A DNA stretch of 64,000 nucleotides, taken from MTP4 sp052056915. GTDB taxonomy: Archaea; Halobacteriota; Methanosarcinia; Methanosarcinales; Methanosarcinaceae. Shown one piece after another: positions 1-8,431 of this stretch. The notes beneath the pieces are model-generated. The model did no database searches and had not been told where the DNA came from. It saw only the letters and a list, made by a program, of their open reading frames with translations. Every line of letters starts with the position of its first letter. The first letter of the stretch is position 1. The translations under genes and the position numbers were made by a program. The DNA lies in NCBI RefSeq assembly GCF_052056915.1, contig NZ_CP195119.1, positions 1,550,001-1,614,000 of the forward strand, given 5' to 3'.

Positions 1-681
1 CAGCGCTACGCTCACCAGACCTGTTACGGGATTTCCGAGCGGTCCATTGCAGCGACCATCTCCATCCACGGAGATGACAAAGGCCTCGTCCTGCCCCCGG
101 AGATCGCCCCTGTCCAGGCAGTGATCATCCCGATCATTTTCAAGAAAGGGGCAGAAGAAGTCCTTGCAGCCTGTAAAGACGTCCAGGCCCGGCTGAAGAG
201 GGTTGGCGTCAGGGTAGAAATCGATTCAAGTGACCTTCGGCCCGGAGCAAAGTACTACAGGTGGGAAATGAAGGGAGTTCCCCTCCGCCTTGAAATCGGG
301 CCCCGCGACCTGCAGAACAACGTGGCAGTTGCAGTCCGGAGAGACACGGGAGAAAAAGAGCAGATTCCCCTCCCGGAAATTGAAACAGGAGTACTTTCCA
401 GGTTCGAAGCGATCCATACCAGCCTCTATGAAAAGGCGAAAGCAGAACTTGAAAACCGGATCTTTGCCTGTTCAGACCTCGAAGAAGTCAAGGAAAAACT
501 CCCTGACGGCGTGCCTACGATCCACTGGTGTGGCAAGAAGGACTGCGGACTTGCTATGGAAGACCGTATCGGAGCCGGAATTCTCGGCATCCCCCTGGAC
601 CAGGAAGGAACGGATGAAGGAAAATGCCCTATCTGCGGCGAAGAGACCAGAACCCGCGTGTATGTGGCAAGGACCTACTGA
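1..681 (+). CDS. proS: Prolyl-tRNA synthetase, archaeal/eukaryal type (3' part)
   Basis: This is the C-terminal part of the enzyme that charges tRNA-Pro; the gene starts before the window. Frame 1 is open from base 1 and reads QRYAHQTCYGISERS, typical of the end of the class II catalytic core. Next come the anticodon-binding domain (VQAVIIPIIFKKG onward) and the archaeal/eukaryal C-terminal extension, with CGKKDCG and CPICG as likely zinc ligands. It ends in Tyr, as this ProRS class usually does. The stop is TGA at 679-681. An in-frame GTG at 121 is internal to the domain and is not a start. The family assignment is secure; the exact N-terminus lies outside the window. Confidence 0.95.
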   Translation, partial: QRYAHQTCYGISERSIAATISIHGDDKGLVLPPEIAPVQAVIIPIIFKKGAEEVLAACKDVQARLKRVGVRVEIDSSDLRPGAKYYRWEMKGVPLRLEIGPRDLQNNVAVAVRRDTGEKEQIPLPEIETGVLSRFEAIHTSLYEKAKAELENRIFACSDLEEVKEKLPDGVPTIHWCGKKDCGLAMEDRIGAGILGIPLDQEGTDEGKCPICGEETRTRVYVARTY

Positions 682-1315
682 AAAAAAATTACTTCTACAG
701 CCTGCCCAGGGAAAACCAGGGGCATGAGAAATATATTATTTGAACTGGAATTGAGGGTGTCCTCCGGGAGACATCCCTATTCACAGGAAAACTTCTTTTT
801 TTTAAATGTTGGCATTTGCCCATAATCGGAAGAAATATAAAATTGCATATAATAAAAATAGTCATATGACCCGGTAAACTGTTCATTGGATATATAAACC
901 GGGAGATTATTGCTTTATCGGCATCCAGCCGCCGGAATCTGCCAGTAGGCCAAAAACACTAAAAAAAACTAAAAAACTAAAAAACACTAAAAACACTGAC
1001 AAAAAGTATACACAATTGATCTTTATTAGGCGTTAAAAAGAGATTAGCCACATGAAGTCGTAATTAAACTAAAATAAAGTAAAGTTAACTTGAGCAAGAA
1101 CAAATTTTATTTTATTGTTGATTAAGATTAAATATTATTTAGTCGATAAATCCTTCATATATTTATCAGATATGTATTCGCACCTCAGGCACTAATTCAA
1201 AAATCACAGAAATCACACTATTAAACCACACTATTAGTGCGAAATACAGTACGAAACATCACATATTTATAGAAAATTTACCTGGAGTTAATTTTAATTA
1301 TAAAGGAGATATGAT
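682..1315. other. Long AT-rich intergenic region upstream of cobT-like gene
   Basis: About 630 bp without a convincing gene. Low-complexity A-rich runs built on ACTAAAAA lie at 956-1000. The stretch at 1080-1280 is strongly AT-rich and should hold the promoter of the downstream gene. I looked for a cobalamin-riboswitch-like fold because the next gene belongs to corrinoid metabolism and saw none. A short ORF on the minus strand at 695-886 has no coding character. Confidence 0.5.
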
Positions 1316-2362
1316 ATGGCCTGGATTGAACCGGAAATACCAGCGAAACCTAAAAACCCGTTGTTCTTATGCGTGCTTTCGAACACGAAGACCGCACACA
1401 TCCCGAAGCTCTCAGCCGCAGGAAAAACCGCCGAACTCACGGACTATACACCTGCTGGGGACGCGGAACTCATGGAAACCGGAAACATAATCAGTGTGCC
1501 CGTGCTGCCCATGACACCCCCCTATGACACCCCAACCCCTGCTATCATGACCCGCTCGGCGCTGAAGCTCACTGGGACTCCTTACCATTTTGTAAATTCA
1601 GGCCTTATCGTGACTCCGGGAGTTCCATGCATCGACCTGAAAGCAAAACCGGGAGAAGACATCAGGGAAGCTATTGCTGTAAGGGATGTGCAGGGAATCT
1701 ACGAACGCGCAAAGTTCCTTGCCAAGAGGCTCAGGGACCACACCGACCACGTAGTCATAGGGGAAAGTATTCCTGGCGGGACGACTACTGCCAAGGGGGT
1801 CTTGAGCGCACTTGGTTATGACGGGAATGTCAGCAGCAGTGCAGACGAAAACCCTCTGGAACTGAAAAATAGGGTAGTTGCCGAAGGGCTGGAAGCTTCA
1901 GGCCTGACCTTTGGAAGCCTGAAAGACGACCCCATGAAAGCCATCGCCTGTATGGGAGACCCCATGATGCCTGCAGTGGTCGGCCTTGCTGCAGGATTCC
2001 AGGAAAAGGGTGTTAAGGTTGTTCTCGGCGGCGGGACCCAGATGGCAGCTGTCTATGCCCTGATCAAGCACCTGGGAATCAACACCGAAAATATCTCCAT
2101 CGCTACCACCCGCTATGTAGTTGAAGACAAATCGGCAAACTTTATGGAACTTGCCAAAAATCTGGGCGTGCCCGTCTATGTTGCAGACCCCGGATTTGGG
2201 AAATCTACCCTGAAAGGGCTTCACAGGTACGAAGCGGGAACAATCAAAGAGGGAGCAGGAGCAGGTGGGGCCATGTACCTTGCAGGCCTCCACGAGATCA
2301 GCCAGGACGAGTTCAGGAGCGAAGTAGAAAACGTCTGCAAAGTGCTCAAGGCAGGGGAATGA
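1316..2362 (+). CDS. cobT: Archaeal CobT-like nicotinate-nucleotide phosphoribosyltransferase (UPF0284)
   Basis: 348 aa. The protein matches the archaeal family that replaces bacterial CobT, which activates the lower-ligand base of cobamides by transferring phosphoribose from nicotinate mononucleotide. Visible signatures are the Gly-rich GESIPGGTTTAKGVL segment near residue 160, GDPMMPAVVGLAAG and VLGGGTQMAAVYALI. Length is normal for the family. The start ATG is preceded by AAAGGAG about 7 nt upstream. It stands alone, with long spacers on both sides. Followed by a run of T-rich blocks at 2410-2480 that look like an archaeal terminator. Corrinoid synthesis is important in methylotrophic methanogens. 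Confidence 0.85.
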   Translation: MAWIEPEIPAKPKNPLFLCVLSNTKTAHIPKLSAAGKTAELTDYTPAGDAELMETGNIISVPVLPMTPPYDTPTPAIMTRSALKLTGTPYHFVNSGLIVTPGVPCIDLKAKPGEDIREAIAVRDVQGIYERAKFLAKRLRDHTDHVVIGESIPGGTTTAKGVLSALGYDGNVSSSADENPLELKNRVVAEGLEASGLTFGSLKDDPMKAIACMGDPMMPAVVGLAAGFQEKGVKVVLGGGTQMAAVYALIKHLGINTENISIATTRYVVEDKSANFMELAKNLGVPVYVADPGFGKSTLKGLHRYEAGTIKEGAGAGGAMYLAGLHEISQDEFRSEVENVCKVLKAGE

Positions 2363-2399
2363 GATTTTCAGATTCTCATACCCCCCACCTTTTACAAAA

Positions 2400-2485
2400 T
2401 AGGAAATAATACCAGATTTTTCAAGCCTTTTTTTTCAAACCTTTTTTTCAACTTTTTTTCAACTTTTTTTCAACTTTTTTTCAAT
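2400..2485 (+). terminator. Repeated T-tract terminator-like region
   Basis: Several copies of a unit like TTCAACTTTTTT follow the cobT-like gene. Repeated oligo-T runs without a strong hairpin are typical of archaeal transcription termination. A complementary A-rich stretch (CAAAAAAAGTTGAAAAAAGG) lies at about 2530-2550. Confidence 0.45.
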
Positions 2486-2636
2486 AAAGTCCAAACGGAT
2501 AAGAGAAGCTTAAAGAAGAGAAGGAACCTCAAAAAAAGTTGAAAAAAGGTATTGAGAAGCAAGAGCCTTTTAAGGCTCATCTTCAAAACAATATTATTTT
2601 TCGATTGGGCCGAACTGTAACATATATATTCCGGAA

Positions 2637-2870
2637 TTAAATTTCAGTCAGAAACTCCGGGTTACTCTCAGTGCATTCCATATTCTTGAGAGTGCTAATC
2701 CCGCTTACAGGCACCTGCTCCTTAATTACACCGGACGTTTCAAATAGGCAGGCAACCGAACTTATGCGTCCGCATTTACGGCAGTAGTAGAGAACGTTTG
2801 AACCTACTACCTGACGTTTCAGGCGGGTGTCGCATGTGCTGCAGTAAACGGAGGCATTGAATTCATCCAT
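2637..2870 (-). CDS. Small zinc-ribbon protein
   Basis: 77 aa of unknown function. Residues 9-12 read CSTC and residues 30-33 CRKC, with about 17 residues between them; this is the spacing of a zinc ribbon. The C-terminal half is polar and shows no recognisable domain. It lies 9 bp downstream of another CxxC protein on the same strand, so the two probably form one transcript. Candidate roles are nucleic-acid or protein binding; nothing in the sequence decides between them. Confidence 0.6.
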   Translation of the reverse strand: MDEFNASVYCSTCDTRLKRQVVGSNVLYYCRKCGRISSVACLFETSGVIKEQVPVSGISTLKNMECTESNPEFLTEI

Positions 2871-2879
2871 TAAGGCCCC

Positions 2880-3128
2880 TCATTCGTAAATCATAATTGA
2901 GTCAAGTCTTGCAGTACCTATTCGTGTCCAGTATTTGCAGATCGGACAGTACTGGAGTTCCCCGCTTGCACTCATTTTCAGTTCAGCATTACATTTTGGG
3001 CATGTTTTAAGATATTTCGTTTGATAAACCCCCTTAGATCCATTTTTAGCGGTCGGACCGAAACAGGACCAAAAAGCTCGAAACAGCAACGGAAAAAAGC
3101 CGTATACTGCTCTATCGAAAAAGACCAC
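2880..3128 (-). CDS. Small zinc-ribbon protein, start uncertain
   Basis: Up to 82 aa, with CPKC and CPIC 16 residues apart in the C-terminal half, a clear zinc-ribbon pair. The N-terminal 35 residues before the ribbon look unlike protein-coding sequence. The GTG at 3126-3128 is only the outermost possible start. A purine-rich AAGGGGG just before VYQTKYLKTCPKC hints that translation may begin nearer the ribbon with a non-ATG codon. It is the upstream partner of the 77-aa ribbon protein. Function is unknown. Confidence 0.45.
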   Translation of the reverse strand: MVFFDRAVYGFFPLLFRAFWSCFGPTAKNGSKGVYQTKYLKTCPKCNAELKMSASGELQYCPICKYWTRIGTARLDSIMIYE

Positions 3129-3632
3129 ACTGCTCTAAACAATACCTGAAAGTACTGGAACAGCACTGTCCCCAGGTCCTCAACTGTTCGAAAGGCGCAT
3201 GCAGGCCATCCCTGGCTCCACACGATTCAAATTCCCCCGGGCAGGTTTCAGCATAAAGCAGATTAAATTGACCGGAACGAAACCGTTCCGTGGCCAAACC
3301 TGTCCATTACGTCGCACAAGAATGCAAACGTAATCTTATATATTGCCCCCAAATGCATATAAGGTTTGGTATACAGCTAAGGAACCTGAACCAGAAGAAC
3401 ATAAACCGGAACACACCACACCACCCGCGGGGACACCTAGCAAATAATTGAAAACAGATTGCAGCGCTGAGGCAGAGAGAAATCTTTCACAATCCACACA
3501 TTTCTGCAGTCTTAAGTTGTTTGGCCAAGACATCCCCGGAAAGGCCCCCCAAGGCGTAATATATAAATACTATTATCGCTTTAGGAGTGTTCGCGACAGG
3601 GTGAGCAAAAAAGGGCACACCCGATACCAAGA
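3129..3632. other. Intergenic region before tRNA cluster
   Basis: Roughly 500 bp between the leftward zinc-ribbon pair and the rightward tRNA genes. Short overlapping ORFs on both strands lack start signals and coding character. An AT-rich patch at 3556-3572 (GTAATATATAAATACTA) is a good TATA box for the first tRNA, about 60-75 bp upstream of it. Confidence 0.4.
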
Positions 3633-3705
3633 GCCGCCATAACTCAGTTGGTAGAGTGTCTGGCTGTTAACCAGAATGTCGTAGGTTCGAGCCCTGCTGG
3701 CGGCG
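3633..3705 (+). tRNA. tRNA-Asn (GTT), copy 1
   Basis: The acceptor arms GCCGCCA and TGGCGGC pair fully. The anticodon stem TCTGG/CCAGA encloses a loop with anticodon GTT at 3666-3668. The T arm GTAGG-TTCGAGC-CCTGC is intact. The discriminator base is G and CCA is not encoded. It is identical over its full 73 nt to the copy at 4004-4076. Confidence 0.95.
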
Positions 3706-3768
3706 TAAGTCATTTGCAATTTTTATAATGCTTTTTCAAGCAGTTCAAAAACTATCAAGAAGCGCTGG

Positions 3769-3846
3769 GGGCCTGTAGCTCAGTCCGGTTAGAGCGCTCG
3801 GCTCATAACCGAGTGGTCGCTGGTTCAAATCCGGTCAGGCCCACCA
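3769..3846 (+). tRNA. tRNA with CAT anticodon (Ile2 or elongator Met), CCA encoded
   Basis: Acceptor GGGCCTG pairs with CAGGCCC, the anticodon stem is CTCGG/CCGAG with CAT at 3804-3806, and the discriminator is A followed by an encoded CCA. It lacks the G-C run in the anticodon stem expected of an archaeal initiator tRNA. The GGGCC acceptor start resembles archaeal isoleucine tRNAs, so I lean to tRNA-Ile2, whose C34 would be modified to agmatidine, but elongator Met is not excluded. Confidence 0.85.
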
Positions 3847-4003
3847 TAAACTATTTATTGAAAAACTCAATAGTACGAGAGCCTGAAAAACACCCGTATA
3901 ACCACGTCCGGACGATTCAAGTCCGTGCGGTTCAAGCCTGTACGGTTCAGGACAGTACAATTCAAGGAAAAGCTCTTTTAGAGAGCCAGTTCCCAACCGA
4001 AAT

Positions 4004-4076
4004 GCCGCCATAACTCAGTTGGTAGAGTGTCTGGCTGTTAACCAGAATGTCGTAGGTTCGAGCCCTGCTGGCGGCG
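4004..4076 (+). tRNA. tRNA-Asn (GTT), copy 2
   Basis: Exact 73-nt duplicate of the tRNA-Asn at 3633-3705; the flanks differ apart from GTAA just after the gene. All four arms fold. Anticodon GTT is at 4037-4039. The CAT tRNA lies between the two copies. Confidence 0.95.
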
Positions 4077-4670
4077 TAAATCCTGTTTTGTTATAATTCT
4101 ACTTTTTTAGGCACATATTTTCCATTCCAGAGCACATACCATCCTTAGGGTTCATACCATCCTTAGGGTTACTTCAAGGACCACATCATCTTCTTAGGAC
4201 CATATTTCCCATTTCGGAACAGACCATTCTTAGGACCACACCCCCTTTTAACCACAATATAACTTACCAGCTCAATCAACAAGGTTTGTATCAACTGCCT
4301 ATGTATTCAAACCCCCGAAATACTTAATAATTCCAAATAGAATATTCATAATGTAGAAAAGTGGGGAAATTAGAAAGACTGACATTTATAAACTAACAGC
4401 AAAGAGGGAAAATTTAAAGAATATCCGGGGATTTTACCCAGCCGGCCTTAAATATAGAGTTTCATTACCAGAATCGTATTCCGTTACCTGAGAACTGAAT
4501 AAAACCCCTTTTTGCTTTCGGCTCTGACCCTGATTATTAATACAGAACACGTTTTTATGAAAATAATTAAGCCAGTTGGAAAGATATAGATAAATACGGT
4601 TTCAAAGTATCTACTAGCATCAATCTCGCAAAGTATCATAACAGCATCAATCAAAATGAGGTTTACAGAC
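4077..4670. other. Intergenic region between tRNA cluster and aldolase
   Basis: About 590 bp without a gene. It contains a short direct duplication of CATACCATCCTTAGGGTT at about 4135-4171 and related degenerate copies (TTCTTAGGACCA) to about 4235. The stretch 4310-4460 is AT-rich with TATA-like TTAAATATAGAG near 4448, a plausible aldolase promoter giving a long leader. Confidence 0.4.
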
Positions 4671-5594
4671 ATGGTTTCAATTAAAAGTGAAGACGTAATC
4701 GTACCTTTAGACGTGCCAAAAGCAATGCGCGAAACATACGTAAAAAATTATATGGAAATCACCAGAAACACCGGCAGGCTCATGCTTTTTGCGGGAGACC
4801 AGAAGGTTGAACACTTAAACGACGACTTTTTCGGGGAAGGCATCCCTGAAGACGACGCTGACCCCGAGCACCTCTTTAAGATCGCAGCCGGAAGCAAGAT
4901 AGGAGTCTTTGCAACCCAGCTCGGTCTGATTGCCCGCTACGGCATGGACTATCCTGACGTACCTTATCTTGTGAAGGTGAACTCCAAGACCCACCTCGTG
5001 AAAACCGCACAGGCTGATCCCTTCAGCAACCTCTGGCTTGACGTTGACCAGGTTGCCGAGTTTAAGGAAAACAGCGAACTTAAGATAATGGGAGTCGGGT
5101 ACACCATCTACCTGGGCAGTGAGTTCGAAGCCGAGATGCTCGTACAGGCCGCACAGGTCGTTTACGACGCCCACCAGCATGGGATGGTCACAGTGCTCTG
5201 GATCTACCCCCGCGGGGAAGCCGTGGTAGATGAAAAGGACCCGCACCTCATAGCCGGAGCAACCGGAGCAGGGGCATGCCTGGGAGCCGACTTCGTGAAG
5301 GTCAACTACCCGAAGAAAAGCGGCGAATCCTCCGCCGAGATATTCAGGGAAGCTGTAAAGGCAGCAGGGCGCTCCAAAGTGGTCTGTGCCGGCGGTTCAA
5401 GCGACGACCCCGAAGCCTTCCTGAAGAAACTCCACGCCCAGATCCATATTTCGGGAGCAGAAGGAAACGCAACCGGCAGGAACGTCCACCAGAAACCCCT
5501 GGACGAAGCCGTCCGCATGTGCAACGCCATCTATGCAATAACAGTCGAAAACACAAGCGTGGAAGAAGCCCTGAAAATCTATAAAGGCGAATAA
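4671..5594 (+). CDS. fba: Class I fructose-bisphosphate aldolase, archaeal DeoC/LacD type
   Basis: Catalyses reversible cleavage of fructose 1,6-bisphosphate to dihydroxyacetone phosphate and glyceraldehyde 3-phosphate. The sequence shows a TIM-barrel aldolase with GDQKVEH near the N-terminus, ATQLGLIARYG, and DFVKVNYPKK, whose first Lys is the likely Schiff-base residue. VCAGGSS and SGAEGNATGRN form the phosphate site. I chose ATG 4671 because GAGGT at 4658-4662 gives an 8-nt Shine-Dalgarno spacing; an in-frame ATG at 4656 overlaps that site. Pyruvate kinase follows 120 bp later on the same strand, suggesting a shared role in sugar phosphate metabolism. Related archaeal aldolases act in aromatic amino acid or other pathways, so substrate is inferred. 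Confidence 0.8.
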   Translation: MVSIKSEDVIVPLDVPKAMRETYVKNYMEITRNTGRLMLFAGDQKVEHLNDDFFGEGIPEDDADPEHLFKIAAGSKIGVFATQLGLIARYGMDYPDVPYLVKVNSKTHLVKTAQADPFSNLWLDVDQVAEFKENSELKIMGVGYTIYLGSEFEAEMLVQAAQVVYDAHQHGMVTVLWIYPRGEAVVDEKDPHLIAGATGAGACLGADFVKVNYPKKSGESSAEIFREAVKAAGRSKVVCAGGSSDDPEAFLKKLHAQIHISGAEGNATGRNVHQKPLDEAVRMCNAIYAITVENTSVEEALKIYKGE

Positions 5595-5714
5595 TCATAA
5601 TTACCGGTAATGCCCGGACCTTAAGGGCATCATGTAATTGAAATAAAGATCCCAAAAACGGCTTTGAAAAAAGGCTTTAAAAAAAGGCTTTGAACATTGA
5701 AAGGCCGTGAAAAT

Positions 5715-7148
5715 ATGCAATTTCCGGACCACAAGACAAAGATCGTATGCACCATAGGCCCTGCCTCCTCTTCCGAGAGCATGCTCAGGGAAATGGTGCT
5801 AAAAGGCATGAACGTGGCAAGGATTAACTTTTCCCATGGAAACTTCGAGAGCCACGGAGAGATAATCCGGCGGGTCCGCAAGGTCGCGGAAGAACTTGAC
5901 CGGGTCGTAGCCATCCTTGCAGACCTTCCTGGCCCCAAGATCCGCATAGGAAAGCTTGAAAAAGAACCCATTATGCTTCACAAGGGGCAAAGGGTCACCC
6001 TGACCGTGGAAGATGTCCTGGGCACTGAAGAACGCATCCCGGTCAACTACGAACAGCTCCCGGAGAGTGTGGAGAAAGGAAGCCTTATCTACCTGAGAGA
6101 CGGCTTCATCCAGCTTCGCTGTCTCGAGGTTTCCGGAAAGGATGTACTCTGCGAGGTCCTTATAGGAGGAGAACTCTTTTCCCACAAAGGGTTGAACCTG
6201 CCAGGGGCAAAGATTTTCCTGGACACGGTGACTGAAAGAGACCTTGAAATCCTGGAGTTTGCCCTTGACGAAGGAGTGGACACCTTCAGCGTCTCTTTCG
6301 TGGAAAAAGCCGAGGACATCCGGAAGGTCCGGAACTTTGCGGCAGACCGGGGAAAAGCCGCCTATATCGTTGCCAAGATAGAGCGAGGGCAGGCGGTCCG
6401 GAACATAGACGGGATCCTGGAAGAAGCCGATGCCCTGATGGTTGCCAGGGGAGACCTTGGGGTGGAAATTCCGATTCAGGAGATGCCGGCAGTTCAGAAA
6501 GAACTCATTTACAAAGCCAAACTCCTCGGAATTCCGGTGATCACGGCAACCCAGATGTTGATATCCATGACCGATAACATCCGCCCCACCAGAGCCGAAG
6601 CGACAGACGTTGCCAACGCCATTCTGGACGGAACGGATGCTGTAATGCTCTCGGAAGAAACCGCAGTCGGAAGCTACCCGGCAGAAACCGTGGGGATGAT
6701 GGCAAAAATCGCAAAAGCCACCGAGAACTGGCGTATCAGGACGAAATGGGGGCTCGATACGATTCTCCAGGGTATCCTGGCAAGGGAAATGTCCGTGGAC
6801 GAAGTTATCACCCTCCAGGTCCACGAAGCGCTCCAGAAACTTCCCGTGGCTGCCATCCTTACCCCGACCCGGAGCGGGGCAACCCCGCGCAGGATCTCCC
6901 GTTTCAAGCCCGAACCCTGGATCCTGGCTTTCAGCCGTTTCCCGAAAACCTGCAGCTGCCTCTCCCTGTCCTATGGGGTCTACCCGATCTATGTCAAATA
7001 CCCGATTGAGGGCTGGGAGGAAAAAGCTACGGAGAAGGCGAAAGAGCTCGGCTTAGCAAAGACCGGAGACCTTGTAATCTACACCCAGGGCCCAGCCTCC
7101 GGAAAACCGGGAGGCACCAACGTGCTAAAAATCCTCACGATGGATTAA
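5715..7148 (+). CDS. pyk: Pyruvate kinase
   Basis: Converts phosphoenolpyruvate and ADP to pyruvate and ATP. 477 aa, normal length. N-terminal KIVCTIGPASS and NVARINFSHG, ADLPGPKIRIG, the catalytic-core Lys in IVAKIERGQAVRN, the MVARGDLGVEIP motif and the ATQMLISM segment are all present. The C-terminal allosteric domain includes LTPTRSGATPRRISRFKP. Reading can extend upstream to a TTG at 5697, but ATG 5715 gives MQFPDHKTKIVCT, the usual family start. It follows the aldolase gene at 120 bp. Confidence 0.93.
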   Translation: MQFPDHKTKIVCTIGPASSSESMLREMVLKGMNVARINFSHGNFESHGEIIRRVRKVAEELDRVVAILADLPGPKIRIGKLEKEPIMLHKGQRVTLTVEDVLGTEERIPVNYEQLPESVEKGSLIYLRDGFIQLRCLEVSGKDVLCEVLIGGELFSHKGLNLPGAKIFLDTVTERDLEILEFALDEGVDTFSVSFVEKAEDIRKVRNFAADRGKAAYIVAKIERGQAVRNIDGILEEADALMVARGDLGVEIPIQEMPAVQKELIYKAKLLGIPVITATQMLISMTDNIRPTRAEATDVANAILDGTDAVMLSEETAVGSYPAETVGMMAKIAKATENWRIRTKWGLDTILQGILAREMSVDEVITLQVHEALQKLPVAAILTPTRSGATPRRISRFKPEPWILAFSRFPKTCSCLSLSYGVYPIYVKYPIEGWEEKATEKAKELGLAKTGDLVIYTQGPASGKPGGTNVLKILTMD

Positions 7149-7438
7149 AATCGGGAAACCCCGAAATCCATAAAACTTTATATGTAACTTTAGCTTTTGA
7201 CTCTTACCTTTATTTTTAGCTTTAATTTTAGCCTTTAGTTTTTAAATTTAATTTTTAAATTTAACTTAAAAGTCAATTTAAAACACCATTCAAAAAATCA
7301 ATTCAAAAAATCAATTCAAACCGTTTTCTGAATAAAAGAAATACAAATACGAAAAATTTTTCATGCCAATAAATTTAGATACCAGATGTATGTTTTTACC
7401 TTCAAGAGTAATTTACCTGATGTTATGAGGAGTCACTA

Positions 7439-8350
7439 ATGAAAAAGAAAAAGGACCCAGCAACAAAAAACCAGAAATATTTGGCAATTTTCCTGGCCGG
7501 AACGATGTTTCTATCAGCTTTCATGATCTATTTCACAGCAACTTCGAAGACGAACAGTGATAATGAGATCCCGGTTCCTGCAGAAGGAACAGAGGAAGCC
7601 CAGATCATCGCATTCTACCAGGTCCCTGGAAAGCAGGTCCAGCATGAATTTAATTCCCTTGCCGACGGGCTGGAAATGTCACCCGGGGGACCGGTCAACG
7701 CCCTCTATGTTGACCTCCAAAAAACGGAAGGCACGCCTTTTGAAATGGCCCTTGGAGACATGGAAATGATAAATAACTTCTATGGTGCCGAAGTTACGAA
7801 AAGGTACAGTGCAAATTACGCCGACGGAGAAGGTTTCGAACTTCACCAGATCCCTGAGCAGCAGATTATTATGCCCTGGGGTGCGGTCGAGTACAGCGGC
7901 TACCAGCTCCTTGCCAGGACCAACAACACTTACGACATCTGGAACGTTGTCGGAAACCCCGTAATCCTCGGATCCCGCCAGAACGTTGAAAGCGTAATCG
8001 ATGTCATGGAAGGAAACACAACTTCTGCCCACGAATACGACCAGCTCCTGAACCTGACGTCTCCTGAAGACAGCATCTACCAGGAAGTCTTCACAAACAC
8101 AGGGTTTGAAGAAGTCCCCTTCGCCCAGTACTACAAAGACCTCAGAAAACTCGATGACGGGAGTTACAGCCAGACAACCATCTTCCAGAACCCCGAACCC
8201 GAGCTTACGGAAAAGATCGCAACAATGCAGGCAAACTGCAGCGAGCGCAATGTCAGCTATGAAGTGACCAGCGAAGGCAACATTACCAAACTCATAATAA
8301 CCGCAGACTTCATGAGCCTGAACAACGAAACCAGCCTGCTTCTGGCATAA
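7439..8350 (+). CDS. Membrane-anchored secreted protein of unknown function
   Basis: 303 aa. Basic MKKKKDPATKNQK is followed by one hydrophobic segment at about residues 14-34 and then a soluble acidic domain, so the protein is probably anchored with its bulk outside. GAGGAGT lies 7 nt before the ATG. The soluble part contains internal symmetry hints (two alpha/beta stretches, ALYVDLQKTEG and NVESVIDVMEG), but I recognise no family. N-glycosylation-type sites (NTT, NNT, NLT, NET) are frequent. The gene faces the kinase gene tail to tail; the 80-bp gap holds three copies of ATTCGTTTTTAT near 8376-8410, probably part of the terminator. Confidence 0.75.
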   Translation: MKKKKDPATKNQKYLAIFLAGTMFLSAFMIYFTATSKTNSDNEIPVPAEGTEEAQIIAFYQVPGKQVQHEFNSLADGLEMSPGGPVNALYVDLQKTEGTPFEMALGDMEMINNFYGAEVTKRYSANYADGEGFELHQIPEQQIIMPWGAVEYSGYQLLARTNNTYDIWNVVGNPVILGSRQNVESVIDVMEGNTTSAHEYDQLLNLTSPEDSIYQEVFTNTGFEEVPFAQYYKDLRKLDDGSYSQTTIFQNPEPELTEKIATMQANCSERNVSYEVTSEGNITKLIITADFMSLNNETSLLLA

Positions 8351-8431
8351 AGCAGGCTCGCTTTTTCCTTTTTTATTCGTTTTTATGATTCGTTTTTATG
8401 ATTCGTTTTTATTTATCCAGTCATAGATTAG

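Noticed and set aside
682..1315. Possible cobalamin riboswitch before the cobT-like gene
   Set aside because: No B12-box-like conserved sequence or matching stems were found.
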